Source: Nannobrachium achirus
Taxonomy: Eukaryota; Chordata; Actinopteri; Myctophiformes; Myctophidae
Length of the DNA stretch: 64,000 bases
Assembly: GCA_963921795.1 (NCBI GenBank)
Contig: OY997655.1
Span: 8,592,322-8,656,321, forward strand
Reading direction: 5' to 3'
This document shows, one piece after another, positions 1 through 11,519 of this stretch. The notes below the pieces were generated by a model. That model was not told the DNA's origin, did not search any database, and worked only from the letters and a program-made list of their open reading frames with translations. Each line of letters begins with the position of its first letter. Position 1 is the stretch's first letter. The translations under genes were made by a program, and so were the position numbers.

Positions 1-342
1 GATCCGTGCACTATGAATTACATGGAAGTCTATGTAGACCATGGCATCGGGGACCTTCAAAGAGATTTAATTGATTGCAACGAGAGAGTTAACAAAATAA
101 TGAATAAATGAAAACGCTGGAGGTGTTTTTCTCTTGAATACGTTGTCCCAGCATGTTGTCCTCAGGTCCTCGCTTTGCTTTCTTTCCCATGTCCTCACCA
201 GCTCTGGGTCTGGTCTCCATGTCCTGACCAGGGACGTGCTGGGCCCCTGATTCAGCCCGGGAAAAAGAGTTGTAGAGGCCCTCATTTCCATTTCGGATCA
301 TGACAAGTGACAAGCCAGTGGGCCAATTACATGAGTTATATT

Positions 343-577
343 TCGTCGTTGTCGGGTGGAAACCTTGTTTGTCCATAACCATTTTAAAAATGATTTAAGC
401 TAGTGAAAACAGCCGATCTACAAGCACACAACGTGTGCTTGTAGATCTGCTGTTTTCCCTACTTTTGTGAGACGGCCTTGTATGATGAAGCAGGGCTTTG
501 CTTTTCGAAAAAATTAGGGTACCTACCCTATGGGATTTGAAACTTGGAGATACAAGGTTTCTGCCCGACAGTGACGA
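343..577. mobile_element. HP-B palindromic MITE, copy 1
   Basis: The ends are inverted copies: TCGTCGTTGTCGGGTGGAAA on the left and a matching TTTCTGCCCGACAGTGACGA on the right. The middle is a long hairpin at about 402-457 (arms with AGATCTACAAGCAC). Further copies lie at 38973-39232, 45065-45312 and 46253-46480. This copy and the 46-kb copy also share both flanks (about 232-720 and 46097-46640), so the pair was duplicated as a larger segment. It has no coding capacity, and the superfamily is not recognised. Confidence 0.75.
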
Positions 578-1161
578 TTTACTTGGTTGGCCGCCCAGCC
601 CCCAAAATGGAACGAAGGCAGATATTTTATTTTTATTTATTTTTTCCTAATGGCCGGCCTGGACCGGCCGGGAATGAAACGGCCTTTCGGGAGTTGTCCC
701 GCTTTTCCTAGTCTCGCGAGGCCAGAGTGTTGCCTCCACGATTTGGGCAAATGCTCCCGGCATACAGTCTGGCAAACGGAAATAGAAACGATGAGTGCGA
801 GATAAAGTGGATGTGACGCAACCGCTCCCTTGGTGCAGTAGCAACAACATGTCCTACTGGAAGCGTTATGTGTCCTTTCAATATTTCTGGGGACGTTATT
901 TCATCTTTCTCTGGTGTTATTGGTGTTACTTCCATGATGTTTTCAAACGTTTTCTTAAACTATACACCCATAACAAGAATAGGCAGCTCGAATGACTTTG
1001 TCTGAGCTATTGTGTTTCTGTTATGTTTCCTATGGGACTACAGTTCAGTGCAGCAGTGGCTACTTCCCATACTCGCCGTTCGGGAGCTGCCGTTCCAGAC
1101 TCTATATAGCATTCGGAGATTGTGGAATAGTTGTCTGGCTACGCGAGACTACGGCCCTAGT

Positions 1162-1523
1162 AACTTTAGCTATTGAAAAATAGCAGATCTACAAGCTCAC
1201 AGTGCGGCACCGAGTGCCGCACTGCAAGCTTGTAGATCTGCTATTTTTGAAAAGTCGTGAAAATGTGTGAAAATCTTTGAATATATGTATTTTTTAAGTG
1301 AACATTTGTAACTCAAATTTTGCTTCTGGGGGGTCCCTGGAACTAGATGTTTTGAGATGGGGGGTCCGTGGCCAAATGCATATCATCTTGGGGGTCCTTG
1401 ACATGAAAAAGTTTGAGCATCACTGACATGGAAACATAGGTTTCTTGCACACATTTTCAAAAATGTTCTAAAATAGCAGATCTACAAGCTTGCAGCGCGG
1501 CACTCTGTGCCACGCTGTGAATT
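1162..1523. mobile_element. HP-A hairpin-ended MITE, 3' damaged copy
   Basis: This is a copy of the HP-A family: a near-perfect hairpin at each end (1176-1248 intact, about 1471-1523 with the outer arm lost). Between them is a body containing GGGGGTCCCTGGAAC and GGGGGTCCTTGACATG blocks. The body matches that at 3291-3686, 25867-26300, 27957-28526, 40002-40525 and 46880-47442. It is non-coding and lies just upstream of the attractin exon. Confidence 0.7.
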
Positions 1524-1680
1524 TGGTGTGATGCCCCTGGACAGCGCTACCGACTGTGCCAACGTGCCCCCTGTTTCTTGTTGGCTACGCGAGACTACGC
1601 TTTTCCCAATGGCCATCACGTCCCTGGTCTTGTCTCCATGTCCTGACCCGCTCCTCCTGCTCTGTCTCCCCTCTCTGCAG

Positions 1681-1800
1681 CAGCTGATGCGGGAGCGCCA
1701 GCAGATGGCCAGCCGTCCCTTCGCCTCCGTGGCCGTGGCGCTGGACGCCCAGGGCAGCAAGCAGCCGGAGCTGTCGCCGCCGGCGCCCCCTGGAGTTGAC
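1681..1800 (+). CDS. atrn/atrnl1: Attractin-family gene, third-last exon (cytoplasmic tail)
   Basis: This 120-bp exon encodes 40 residues starting QLMRERQQMASRPFASVAVA. A pyrimidine-rich acceptor ending CTCTCTGCAG precedes it and a consensus donor GTGAGT follows. The MASRPFASV block is the conserved juxtamembrane/cytoplasmic motif of attractin (ATRN) and attractin-like 1 (ATRNL1), as I recall those tails. They are single-pass membrane proteins that, in mammals, act with the MGRN1 ubiquitin ligase pathway on melanocortin signalling. The exon ends in phase 0, matching the phase-0 start at 30750. The acceptor is a TGCAGCAG tandem (NAGNAG), so one glutamine may be optional. Upstream exons lie outside the window. 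The family is fairly certain; which paralogue is not. Confidence 0.82.
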
Positions 1801-2100
1801 GTGAGTACCATCGTGTAATGTTTTTACACACTTAACCTGGGTTCAGAGGGGCCACAAACACCGGAGAGCAGCCAAACATCAAATGTTTTTTTTTTTTTTT
1901 TTTTTTTTTTCTACTGGATCTCTACTCCGCTTGTCCAGGTTTTTGAGCGGTGGTAGACCGCTCCATAGCATGGCCGTGTGTGTATCCGTGTATGTATCCG
2001 TGTATGTGTGTATGTAATGAATACCACTGGTGGCCAGAGAGGGTGCTGCTGAGTCTAGTCTGAGCATCAACTGCAAAAGGCCTACAAACACACACTCTCT

Positions 2101-2120
2101 CTCTCTCACACACATGCACG

Positions 2121-2173
<53 letters not shown>

Positions 2174-2184
2174 CCCTGGATGAG

Positions 2185-2221
<37 letters not shown>
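2101..2221. repeat. (CA)n microsatellite
   Basis: Two long CA tracts are separated by a short TCACCCCTGGATGAGC spacer and preceded by CT/CA-mixed sequence from about 2090. Open frames reading Cys-Val or Thr-His runs here are translations of the microsatellite. Confidence 0.95.
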
Positions 2222-2224
<3 letters not shown>

Positions 2225-2549
2225 GTGCTGTTGCGTAGCCTCCGCGACCACCGCTCAGTTCACACTTGTGTGATTTTTATTTCTTGACAACATTTTCAAT
2301 ATGTTTAGTCTTAGTTTTAGTCATTATAGCTTAGATTTTATTTTGTGGTTTAGTTTTAGTGTGGTTTTCGTCTGGGGGAAAAAAAATGTAGTCGACCAGC
2401 ATTTTTCGCCATGGTTTTAGTCAACGAAGTTAACACTGCCCTCCACTCCCTCATGTGTAGTAGCATCAGGGTCTTGAGCTGTTATTAGCTCACTCTGTCG
2501 CACCGCCTCCTACTGTAGCTGTGCCCTGGGTCGCTTTGCTTGACATCTA

Positions 2550-2740
2550 ATGTAATCCATGGGCGCTACACTCCCTCTGCCAACCTGGGCAGAGCAACGG
2601 GCTGACCTCTAGCTTCCTTCTATGCATGAGGAGTCCAAGCCGCTTCTTTTCACCTGACATGGGGGAGTTTCCCCGGCTGGACGTAGCACTTGGAAGGAAC
2701 ACGTTATTCCAACCAGTTCCTTTCCCCTCCATCAGGCGCC
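2550..2740. repeat. Dispersed repeat, inverted partner at about 37150-37290
   Basis: The stretch contains TCACCTGACATGGGGGAG, CCCCGGCTGGACGTAGC and GGAACACGTTATTCC. All reappear in reverse complement at about 37160-37285, including the 'CCTCTGCCAAC' and 'GTAGCGCCC' edges. It is non-coding and the family is unknown. Confidence 0.6.
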
Positions 2741-3290
2741 CCGTCTGGCCAGGGGGAGGCAGTATAGAGACCAGGATTACCGCAAGTTTTTTGTGAGGGT
2801 ACCTACCCTACGGGATGCGGGGAGAACATGCAAACTCCACACACATTCATAGCATTATTTCTGGGCCTTTCCCTACATTGGAGCGTAGCGATGGTTGGAG
2901 TCTGTCTCTAAATGTTCTAATGAAATAAAAATAAATGTCGTCTTTATCCGCGGGAGACAGTCGCGGTCAACAGACGCTACCAAGACTCAAGTCGTACAGT
3001 GTTTTGAGCCGTTACCTAACGTTGTGATGTTTGAGCCGTTACCTAACGTTGTGATGTTTGCCAGGTGCAAAGTTAATGTTCCAGCCGTCATGGCTGTTGA
3101 GCATTTATTTATAGTAATTACACACTGACAGTATTGGATTAGAACAGAATCTCTGGGTTCTCACACAGTGGATGAAGAGGACACATTTCGTGGAATTGCA
3201 TTACGGTGTAATGCAACAGTACCAGGTCACTGTTCTGTAAACGGCTGATATATATTTTTTGGACATGTGCGTAAAAAAGAGCTTTTGCTT

Positions 3291-3686
3291 TTAACCCATT
3301 TAGGCCTAGGATTATTGACTGCTTCGGTGCCACGCTGTGAGCTTGTATATCTGCTATTTTTGAAAAATCATGAGTTTCTGAATATATCTATTTAAAAGCG
3401 AACATTTGTAACTCAAATATTTGCTTCAGGGTGGTCCCTGGAACAACATATTTTGAGATGGGAGTCCGCGGCCAAATTTTGGGGGTTCTTGACATGAAAA
3501 AGTTTGAGAACAACATGATTTAGAGGAAGGATTTAGAAGTCGGGTCAAAGATCGGGTCAAAGACTTGCACACATTTCCACGATTTAAAAAAAATAGCAGA
3601 TCTACAAGCTCGCAGCGCGGCACTCGGTGCCGCGCTGTGAGCTTGTATATCTGCTATTTTTCAATAGTTAAAGCATAAAATAATGG
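3291..3686. mobile_element. HP-A hairpin-ended MITE, 5' hairpin truncated
   Basis: It starts with TTAACCCATTTAGGCC. The first hairpin keeps only its right arm (3324-3361), and the second (3588-3661) is complete. It ends CAATAGTTAAAGCATAAAATA, the family 3' end. The body matches the other HP-A copies. Confidence 0.7.
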
Positions 3687-4066
3687 TTAAAGTGGTCCAA
3701 ATCTAACGCGACTCGGGCGCAATATGCTTTGCCATGCGATTAATTGTGAAAATAGCCGATCTACAAATGTCCTCCCTGTTGTGCCCTGCTGTAATACCCT
3801 GGCAGTCCAGCAGTGGGTCCCCAGCCCCCTCCATGTTGTGCCCTGCTGTTATGTTAGCCAGCTGAAGGTCAACTATATGAAGAAACTAATTACCTTTCAT
3901 AAAGGTTAATTGATGGACATCTGGCATCGCTTAAGCTGTTTAACATATGCTAATGACCGTTAGCGCAGCACTAACGCCAGCCCTGTGTCCACAGCCTTGT
4001 TTGTGGGGTGGGAAAAAAATGTTAATTTTTTTCATTATTTAAAAAAAGACTAAAAAAAGAAACGGT

Positions 4067-4140
4067 GAAAATAGCCGTTCTACAGGCTCACAGAGGCTCG
4101 CGGTGCGCAATGCTGTGAGCTTGTAGATCAGCTATTTTCG
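4067..4140. repeat. Solitary GATCTACAAGC-type hairpin
   Basis: The inverted repeat runs from GAAAATAGCCGTTCTACAGG to CTTGTAGATCAGCTATTTTC around a GC-rich apex. It is a degenerate member of the hairpin shared by the HP-A and HP-B families. A half copy lies just upstream at 3747-3768. Confidence 0.6.
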
Positions 4141-4226
4141 CTACTATTGTGCAACACTCTTGTATGATGAAGTAGGGCATTCATTTACAAAAGGGGGAAA
4201 AAAATCTAAAAATATATATATATTTT

Positions 4227-4385
4227 GTCCACAAAGCAGCCCCCTATAAATGTGGAACCCGTAAGTGTGACATATGCCTCTCAGAGACAGACCCAGCCAC
4301 CCTCATCAACAAGAAGGCAGAAATTGTCACCACTTGCAGGCACAGGGCTAAGTTTCGCTTCGACACAAGCAAGGACTGTATGTAA
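4227..4385 (+). pseudogene. Retroelement C-terminal fragment, Cys-rich
   Basis: An open stretch of 52 codons ending TAA reads VHKAAPYKCGTRKCDICLSE, then TLINKKAEIVTTCRHRAKFR. The CxxxxCxxC spacing followed by a LINKKAEIVTTCRHRAKF-type block resembles the extreme C-terminus of retroelement polyproteins that carry a reverse transcriptase (Penelope-like or a related class, from recalled family features). No reverse transcriptase or endonuclease precedes it. It is an isolated relic inside the attractin intron, and its exact class is uncertain. Confidence 0.5.
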
Positions 4386-4435
4386 CCACCTTATGTGTCT
4401 GTGCCCTCTACTCTACACAGCTACATGTATAGTAT

Positions 4436-4612
4436 GAGTGCATCTCTCCACTCCGACATGTCTCCTTTCCGACATGTCTCCATTCCGACACTAACCCTAT
4501 CTCTAACCCTAACCCTAAACCTTAGGCCCATGGGAGTGTCGCCACTCCGACAATAAGAAGTCAATTTCGGAGTGGCGACATGTCGGAATGGAGAGAGCCT
4601 CCCGTATAGTAT
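4436..4612. mobile_element. MITE with telomere-like core, copy 1
   Basis: The ends are inverted: CTCTCCACTCCGACATGTC on the left and GACATGTCGGAATGGAGAG on the right. The interior holds AACCCTAACCCTAAAC, a short TTAGGG-like run on the other strand, and a CGCCACTCCGACAATAAGAA palindrome arm. The same element lies in reverse orientation at 29449-29607. Confidence 0.7.
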
Positions 4613-4656
4613 GTATGGTTGTATGTATTGGCAGCCTTCAACCTCACACTCTAGCT

Positions 4657-5100
4657 CAGTGGTTCTCAACCTTTCTCGGGCCGCGACCCCCAAAATAATC
4701 ATATTTTAACTGGGGACCCCCCACCCTGACGAGCACTGAGGCAGAGTTGAGGCATTACGTATTGTATAACACGGTTCTATTGTGAAAATAGCAGATCTAC
4801 ATTCTCACAACGCCTCGCAAAACGTGAGGCGTTGTGAGCATGTAGATCGGCTATTTTCACAAATTCTGCCTCTAATAGGCCTATTTGGACAATGTTACAT
4901 GTTACAAAGGTATTAAAAGTCATTTAATTGTCACTTTATAAATGTGCAGATACCCTCTATACACTTATACTGCAAGTTCTTTTCTTTTTTTAATGTTGAG
5001 TGAGAAAACAGTGTTTCAAATTAATCAAATCATCTGGGGACCCCCCAAAATAATTTGGGGACCCCCCTGGGGGTCCCGACCCACAGGTTGAGAACCACTG
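4657..5100. mobile_element. hAT-type non-autonomous element with perfect 8-bp TSD
   Basis: The terminal inverted repeats CAGTGGTTCTCAACC and GGTTGAGAACCACTG are typical of hAT transposons. They are flanked by an exact 8-bp duplication CTCTAGCT (4649-4656 and 5101-5108). The element is 444 bp and has no transposase. Inside it, 4780-4862 is a GATCTACA-type hairpin like those in the HP-A and HP-B families. Confidence 0.92.
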
Positions 5101-5442
5101 CTCTAGCTGCCTGAGCTAATTCATGAAGCAGCTGAGTGTGGCTGGGTGTGGCTGTGTCAGTGTGACCTGATTGCTGTTTGACCACCTGTCAGTCTGCTAG
5201 TGGGGCTGCTTCAGTTCTGTCACCTGTATGCCCAAGGCACCACAGATATTAGCTATACATGGCAGCAATGTAATTCTGGTCGTTTCTTGCACTTTATTTG
5301 GTGAGTTATGCACTTTTGTTTGCACATACAGTATAGAACTTTGCATGTACTATGACTTTCCTCAGCCCTGGTCTGTTTACTGGATAGTAGTCTGAGTTAC
5401 TCTAGTCCATACCTGCTATCAACCTGATGTACACTCATGTTA

Positions 5443-8400
5443 ATCCAGTATCTGACTTAAAGTCCTGTTCGCAATTTGGTGTTAGGGGAGTTTCTCACCT
5501 GAACTGAGTCAGTGGGTCCCTAGACATGAATAATCACAGAGGTGCTCGTCCGCCATAGTGCCAGGAATGGCGCAATGGCCAAATCAAATATGGCTGCCAT
5601 CGGCTATGATGAAAATCCAACTTTTCTGTATATGCACATGTAATACCTCCATTTGGACTAATTGGGGTATGGGGAATTCATTTCTGATATTGTTTTGACC
5701 ATTTTGGGTGATTTGGACCTCAAAAGGTCATGGTCAAGGTCATTTTGCTATTCCGAAGACTGTGGGCCATAACTTGGCCATTGTTAGGAGTAAAAACAGG
5801 TGCAGTAGGTCTAAATCAACTAATGCTGACATGTATAATTCATTTCTGACATTGTTTTGACCATTAAGGATCATCTTGTCTTTGAAATATCAATGTCAAT
5901 GCCATTTTCCAAAAACGATTTTGTTCATTACTTGCACTTTTATAGTATTTTTTGTAAGTTTGTTACTATTTTATAGTAAGTTTGTTTTGTTTATAACAAA
6001 AGACATACTAGTGACAAATACAACAAGTAAACATCCACATTTAACTTTAAAGGGGGGTTTTAAATGGGTGTTTAAATGAGCAAATAAGACTATTTACGAA
6101 TAAAAGTGACAAATAAAATCACACAACAAAAGCACACACAAAATTAAATAACAATTTCCCTCAAAGTGCACCATATTGTGATTGTGTGCATCCAAGTTAG
6201 TATGATGTGTTTTTACAGGATGGATTTGCCATTGTTCCATGGCAAAATATGATGCACCGATCAGCAAGGCAGCCATATCCTCGAGAGTCGAAGTGTTCCT
6301 TGCATCCATCCATGTTCCATTGGTTCTAGTCTTTCCTCAGGTTCCTTGGCTGTTGCAAGCAGGTGGCAAGACATGCACTAGAAAGGTGCCTTGTTGGTAT
6401 CAGCAGTTGTACTTCTCTGCAACCAATGCTGTGTCTTGTTCTGTCAAGGTCTTTGCCTCTCCAAAGTGTGTTAGATATTGTATTTGGTCAGAAGCCATAG
6501 CTGCATGCTTAGTCCCCACCTGGCCCATGCAGTCATCTCCAGTTTCCAAGGCATATGTCCCCTGATCACTGTCTTGGCTAGTGGTGCTCCAAGATGAGAG
6601 ACTGCTTGATGCTGTAGAAGCATGTGCCGCTGCACACCTAGTGCCATACTGCTACCAGATCTACTTAATCCCCAGTGCTTGGAAGTATCACTACGACAAC
6701 TCTCTGGCGTCCACTCATAATCCTGGCGACCCATTATTCCCTCCATTAGGTTACGGTTATGGGTAGGTTTAGTTATAATAGGGCCAGTTGACTCCACAAT
6801 CCACATGTACCAGCAGCTTGGTGACAGCCTCCTCAATCTAGTTCAATCTTTGGGATCTCTTCACCTCCAGCCCCTTTTGCAGGGAGCCACTCATCATCAT
6901 CAGAGATAACAGACGCACCCATCCCTCATCAACTTTACAAATTCTGGGTGTCTGAGGAGAACACACAGCTCTCCAGCTGTGTGTTCGGAATATGGTGTCC
7001 ATTCAAGCTTGTGGCGATGTAGGTAGAACGGCTGCCTTGGAATCTGAAGGTTCCAGGGTCGATTTCTGGCTCCTCCTGCTTATTTGTCGAAGTGTCCTTA
7101 AGCAAGACACTGAACCCCTAACTGCTCCCGGTGAGCACCTTGCATGGTTTCACGGTGTGAATGTATGTGTGAATGTGTGTGTTAATGGGCAAATGTGAAA
7201 TATATTGTACAGTGCTTTGGAGAAGAGCGCTATATACTGTAAATGCAGTCCATTTACCATTATCAGCTCTGTTGTCTCTGTTGATGATGTCGCTAGTGGA
7301 GAAGAGATCCCAGACATCTTGAATAGGATTGAGGAGGCTGACACCTGGTGCATGTTCAGCCTCCATTATAACTAAGCCTATCCTAACCTTCACTAACCTA
7401 ATGGTCAGAATAATGAGATGTCGGAACTATGAGCGGACCCCAGAGAGTTGTTGTCTCCTTCACATTACTGCTATATTACACCCCATATTTCCAAGCACTG
7501 GGGATGAAGGAGATCTGGCAGCAGTATGGCTCTGGTGAGACTCACTTCTACTGCATCAAGCAGTCTCATCTTGGAGCACCACTAGCCAAGACAGTGATCA
7601 AGGCACATATGCCTTGGAGACAGGAAATGACTGCATGGGCCAGGTGAGGATTAAACATGTAGTTATGGCTTCTGACAACAAACTTTGGAGAGGCAAAGAC
7701 CTTGACAGAACAAGACACAGTATTGGTTGCAGAGAAGTACAACTGCTGAGAACAACAAGGCACCTTTCTAGCGCGTTTCTTGCCACTTGCTTGCAACAGC
7801 CAAGGAACCTGAGGAAAGACTAGAACCAATGGAAAATGGAACAGGACATGACATAAAGGCTTGTCCTGTTGTCCAGGACAAGTGCCCATACTATGGAGTG
7901 GAGGGAGCAAGGGGGGTCATTAGCCGTCCTTTTGTTATTATTTCAATGTATGAAATTTTTATCCGGACAAGTGACTTTTGTCCCCGGACAAGTGAATGGG
8001 AAATATACTTGTCCAAAGGACAACTGCCTCAAAAAGTCAATGTCAAGCTCTGATGGATGGAAGGAGCACTTTGACTTTTGTACACTCCTGCCATGTCTGA
8101 AACAAGACACTCGACACTGATGGAGTTCTGTGCATCATATTTTGCCATGGAACAATGACAAATCCATCCTGTAAAAACACCTCATACTAACTTGCATGCA
8201 CACAATCACAATATGGTGCACTTTGAGGTAAATTGTTATTTAATGTTGTGTGTGATTTTGTTGTGTAATTTTATTATGTCACTTTTATTCGTAAATAGTC
8301 TTATCTGCTCATTTAAACACCCATTTAAAACCCCCCTTTAAAGTTAAATGTGGATGTTTACTTGTTGTATTTCTCACTAGTATGTATTTTGTTATAAACA

Positions 8401-8945
8401 AAACAAACTTACTATAAAATAGTAACAAACTTACAAAAAATACTATAAAAGTGCAAGTAATGAACAAAATCGTTTTTGGAAAATGGCATTGACATTGATA
8501 TTTCAAAGACAAGATGATCCTTAATGGTCAAAACAATGTCAGAAATGAATTATACATGTCAGCATTAGTTGATTTAGACCTACTGCACCTGTTTTTACTC
8601 CTAACAATGGCCAAGTTATGGCCCACAGTCTTCGGAATAGCAAAATGACCTTGACCATGACCTTTTGAGGTCCAAATCACCCAAAATGGTCAAAACAATA
8701 TCAGAAATGAATTCCCCATACCCCAATTAGTCCAAATGGAGGTATTACATGTGCATATACAGAAAAGTTGGATTTTCATCATAGCCGATGGCAGCCATAT
8801 TTGATTTGGCCATTGCGCCATTCCTGGCACTATGGCGGACGAGCACCTCTGTGATTATTCATGTCTAGGGACCCACTGACTCAGTTCAGGTGAGAAACTC
8901 CCCTAACACCAAATTGCGAACAGGACTTTAAGTCAGATACTGTAT
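5443..8945. mobile_element. 3.5-kb fold-back: long inverted repeat around a SINE-bearing loop
   Basis: The left arm (about 5443-6920) is repeated in reverse complement by the right arm (about 7265-8945). The outer 700 bases are nearly perfect (AGTATCTGACTTAAAGTCCT against its complement). The inner part is more diverged, with an extra block at about 7860-8100 in the right arm. The loop carries a SINE. Both arms read an unrecognised coding-like stretch facing out of the loop (SHLGAPLAKTVI, then HMPW; plus strand at 7561-7647, minus strand at about 6505-6590). Outer ends are not flanked by an obvious target duplication. It may be a fold-back transposon or an inverted duplication. Confidence 0.8.
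7003..7262 (+). mobile_element. SINE-like element in the fold-back loop
   Basis: The head, with GTAGGTAGAACGGCTG and AGGGTCGATTTCTGGC, resembles tRNA-derived A and B boxes. It is followed by the fish-repeat phrases CAAGACACTGAACCCCTAAC, GTGTGAATGTGTGTGT and GCGCTATATACTGTAAATGC. It is a transposed pseudo-tRNA, not a functional tRNA gene. Confidence 0.65.
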
Positions 8946-9081
8946 TATGTACTGATTTTTGTGATTTTTGGATATGCCTGTATTTTTACAAATTTCATAT
9001 TATCTCATGTCTGTCCTTGTTGCAGGCTTTTTGCCTGATGATTGTCCTATGGCATGAAACTCTGAGTTGCAAAACCATGTG

Positions 9082-9090
<9 letters not shown>

Positions 9091-9137
<47 letters not shown>

Positions 9138-9138
9138 A
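9091..9138. repeat. (CT)n(TA)n microsatellite
   Basis: A pure CT tract runs directly into a TA tract, adjacent to the hAT-like element that follows. Confidence 0.9.
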
Positions 9139-9704
9139 TAGTAACTGAATCGAAAATAACTGAATCTAATTTGCAATGATCTACTATATCGTTTGCAAAA
9201 GCAAAATATCGTACCGTTTTGGCTTTGTATCGTAACTTTTTAAAATGTGGTAATCGGTATCGAATCGCTTTGCAATGCAAATAATTATTTGTGTATTTGT
9301 GCCTTGTATTTGGCAATTCTAAGAGGGAAAATGAAAATGAGGGGTCCAATTACCTTTCCATTCCTTATAGCTACTCTTGTTCTATCGATAAATGTGTGTA
9401 ATCTCTGTGTTCATGTCAAGGTGCGGGTTTGTCCATAAGTGTTGAAATATAATGTCCATGTATTTGCTAGATAATCCCAGTGTTTACTTCCATAATAATA
9501 GATTTTTTGACACATGACACATGAAGTTTGACACAGATTTAATTATTTTGCTAAATAGTTACTGTATCGATTTTAAATCATTGAATTGAATCGTATCGTA
9601 TCACCATGAATGAACCAATATCGTCCAATATCGTCCATGTATCGCATCGTTAACCATGTATCGTGATGCATATCGTATGGTTAAGATGTATCGTTACACC
9701 CCTA
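9139..9704. mobile_element. hAT-like element rich in TATCGAAT motifs, copy 1
   Basis: The right end is GTATCGTTACACCCCTA and the left part is ATAGTAACTGAATCGAAAAT. The body matches that at 54446-55014 (TCTATCGATAAATG, GTGTAATCTCTG, TTCATGTCAAGGTGC). CACCCCTA ends are typical of hAT families in fish. The left terminus appears eroded by the adjacent microsatellite, and no target duplication is visible. Confidence 0.65.
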
Positions 9705-9773
9705 ATATATACAGTATATTTGAGATTTGCCGATATGTACCGCAGACGACCTAGACACACTCAATAACACTAA

Positions 9774-9776
<3 letters not shown>

Positions 9777-9829
<53 letters not shown>
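9777..9829. repeat. (CA)n microsatellite
   Basis: A nearly pure CA tract of about 26 units. Confidence 0.95.
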
Positions 9830-9831
<2 letters not shown>

Positions 9832-10654
9832 TGTGTTTGACAGCTTCAGTTGCTAGCGTGTGAGCTTGTATAATCTATATGTTCATCTGCAGCAAAAAGT
9901 TAAAGAAGTGCTATAAGGTCCGTCTTATGCAGCCTGCCAAGTGTTTACCCTTCTGTCGTTTTTAACCCGCATTGGAAGACAAAACGACAACATCAGACAT
10001 GGTTTGCTTCCCCCTTTAACCAAGAAAACATGCCAACCCTGTTGTTGTAACGCTATTTTATTACTTTATCAAATCTCTAATCGGCAATGAAACCTGTTAG
10101 ATTATTGAATGTCTTATTTTGGGGGGCTGGGCGAATAAATTAGAGGCATGCCTCACTGTGCTTTAAATAATCAGAGCATGCATGCATCCTCCCCCAGCGA
10201 GCGAACAAGCAAGCAAGCTGCTATTTAAACTGCCTAATGGCTTCCTCTCCTCCCCGGCATCCACAGACATTTGTGTTGGTTCATTCAGAGCCACTTCACT
10301 TAAAAGGTGAAAGCCATGGCTTCTAATTAAAGCCTCTTCATTGCTGTTTGTGTGCGGCGCTGTGTTAAAAAGCTAATGCTGCAGAAACAAAGCGGAGAGC
10401 AAATGTTAATGCTTAATGCACGCATGCACCCAGACACACGCTGGGAGGATGGAAATAAATGAGAAGACAAATAAGTTATTGTTATCAGGGTAAACAATGG
10501 CAACGGCCCGGAAAGAACAAAATAAACACTGTCATCCCTGCCACTCAAGAAAACTAAAGAAAAGAAAATGCTGGTGATTAATAATAGTAGTTTTCTTAAT
10601 CCTTGAAGGGTGTATTTTAAGATTCTGCCAGGTGCCAAGCTGAAATAATGTCAA

Positions 10655-10760
10655 TTCAATTTTAATTCAAAGGTGCTTTATTGGCATGAGAAAACGTACC
10701 TTTACTTTGCCAAAGCAAGTGTCACAAATACAATTAAAACAGTTGAAAATGGGGAACATA
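10655..10760. repeat. Dispersed repeat fragment (TGCTTTATTGGCATG type)
   Basis: The phrase AATTCAAAGGTGCTTTATTG with a following GCCAAAGCAAGTGTCAC is a common fish interspersed-repeat signature, as I recall. Boundaries are approximate and the class is unresolved. Confidence 0.4.
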
Positions 10761-11059
10761 TGTACTGTACATTGGGAGGGGGTACAGCATTGTGTAAACA
10801 GAGCTATCTCGCATTGTGACATTTTATATATATACAGGGTATCAAGCTTTTGGAACAAATAACAACATACTTTTTTCTCAAATTGCATTTAAAGGTAGCA
10901 GCTCTGTTCCATACTGTATGCAGTGGGTCTAGATGTCAAGCCATGGTTTCTAGTCCTTAGGGTGGTTGTGTTTCTAGCCTTCGTTTGTCGCAACGGTTCA
11001 CAAATCTTGCTGCTGTGTTCGCACATTGTTGTATTTCTCCCTGTAGGTATGGGAGTTTT

Positions 11060-11460
11060 TCATCATTGTCTCCACCAGCCGAAGGCTGAGGGAGAGTATG
11101 TTTTCCCCTCTGTCCGTCCGTCCGTCCGTCCGTCCGTGCGTGCGTCCTCGCAGTTTGTGAACAGCTAATCTCAGTCACCGTTGGCCCGATCGCTGCCAAA
11201 CTGAGCACACACACTCCCTGGATGCCAATCTAGAACCTCTGCCCCACATTTTTCAAATCAGCCTCATGGTGGCGCTATAACAGGCCGATTTGTGTGGCCT
11301 GGTTGTTACCAGCGAATCTCCGGCGCCGTTGGCCCGATCGCTGCCAAACTGAGCACACACACTCCCTGGATGCTAATTCAGAACCTCTGCCCCACATTTT
11401 TTAAATCAGCCTCATGGTGGCGCTATAACAGGCCGATTTGTGTGGCCTGGTGGAGACCTG
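11060..11460. repeat. Tandem copies of the 'TGGTGGCGCTATAAC' dispersed repeat
   Basis: A (CCGT)n tract is followed by two direct copies, about 140 bases each, of a block containing CGTTGGCCCGATCGCTGCC and CCTCATGGTGGCGCTATAAC. Related pieces occur at 14325-14360, 15905-16125, 18066-18180 and 35107-35798, usually close to GACGGAC runs. Confidence 0.75.
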
Positions 11461-11519
11461 TGCTCGGAAGAGCACTGCTTCTAGTTGGTCATGTTTTCAA
11501 ACTCACTTCGGGTGTGTGT

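Noticed and set aside
4480-4530. True interstitial telomere array
   Set aside because: Only two to three TTAGGG-like units, embedded in a transposable element that occurs twice.
7003-7120. tRNA gene
   Set aside because: The A and B box-like parts are imperfect and run into SINE-specific sequence; no cloverleaf with a proper acceptor stem is visible.
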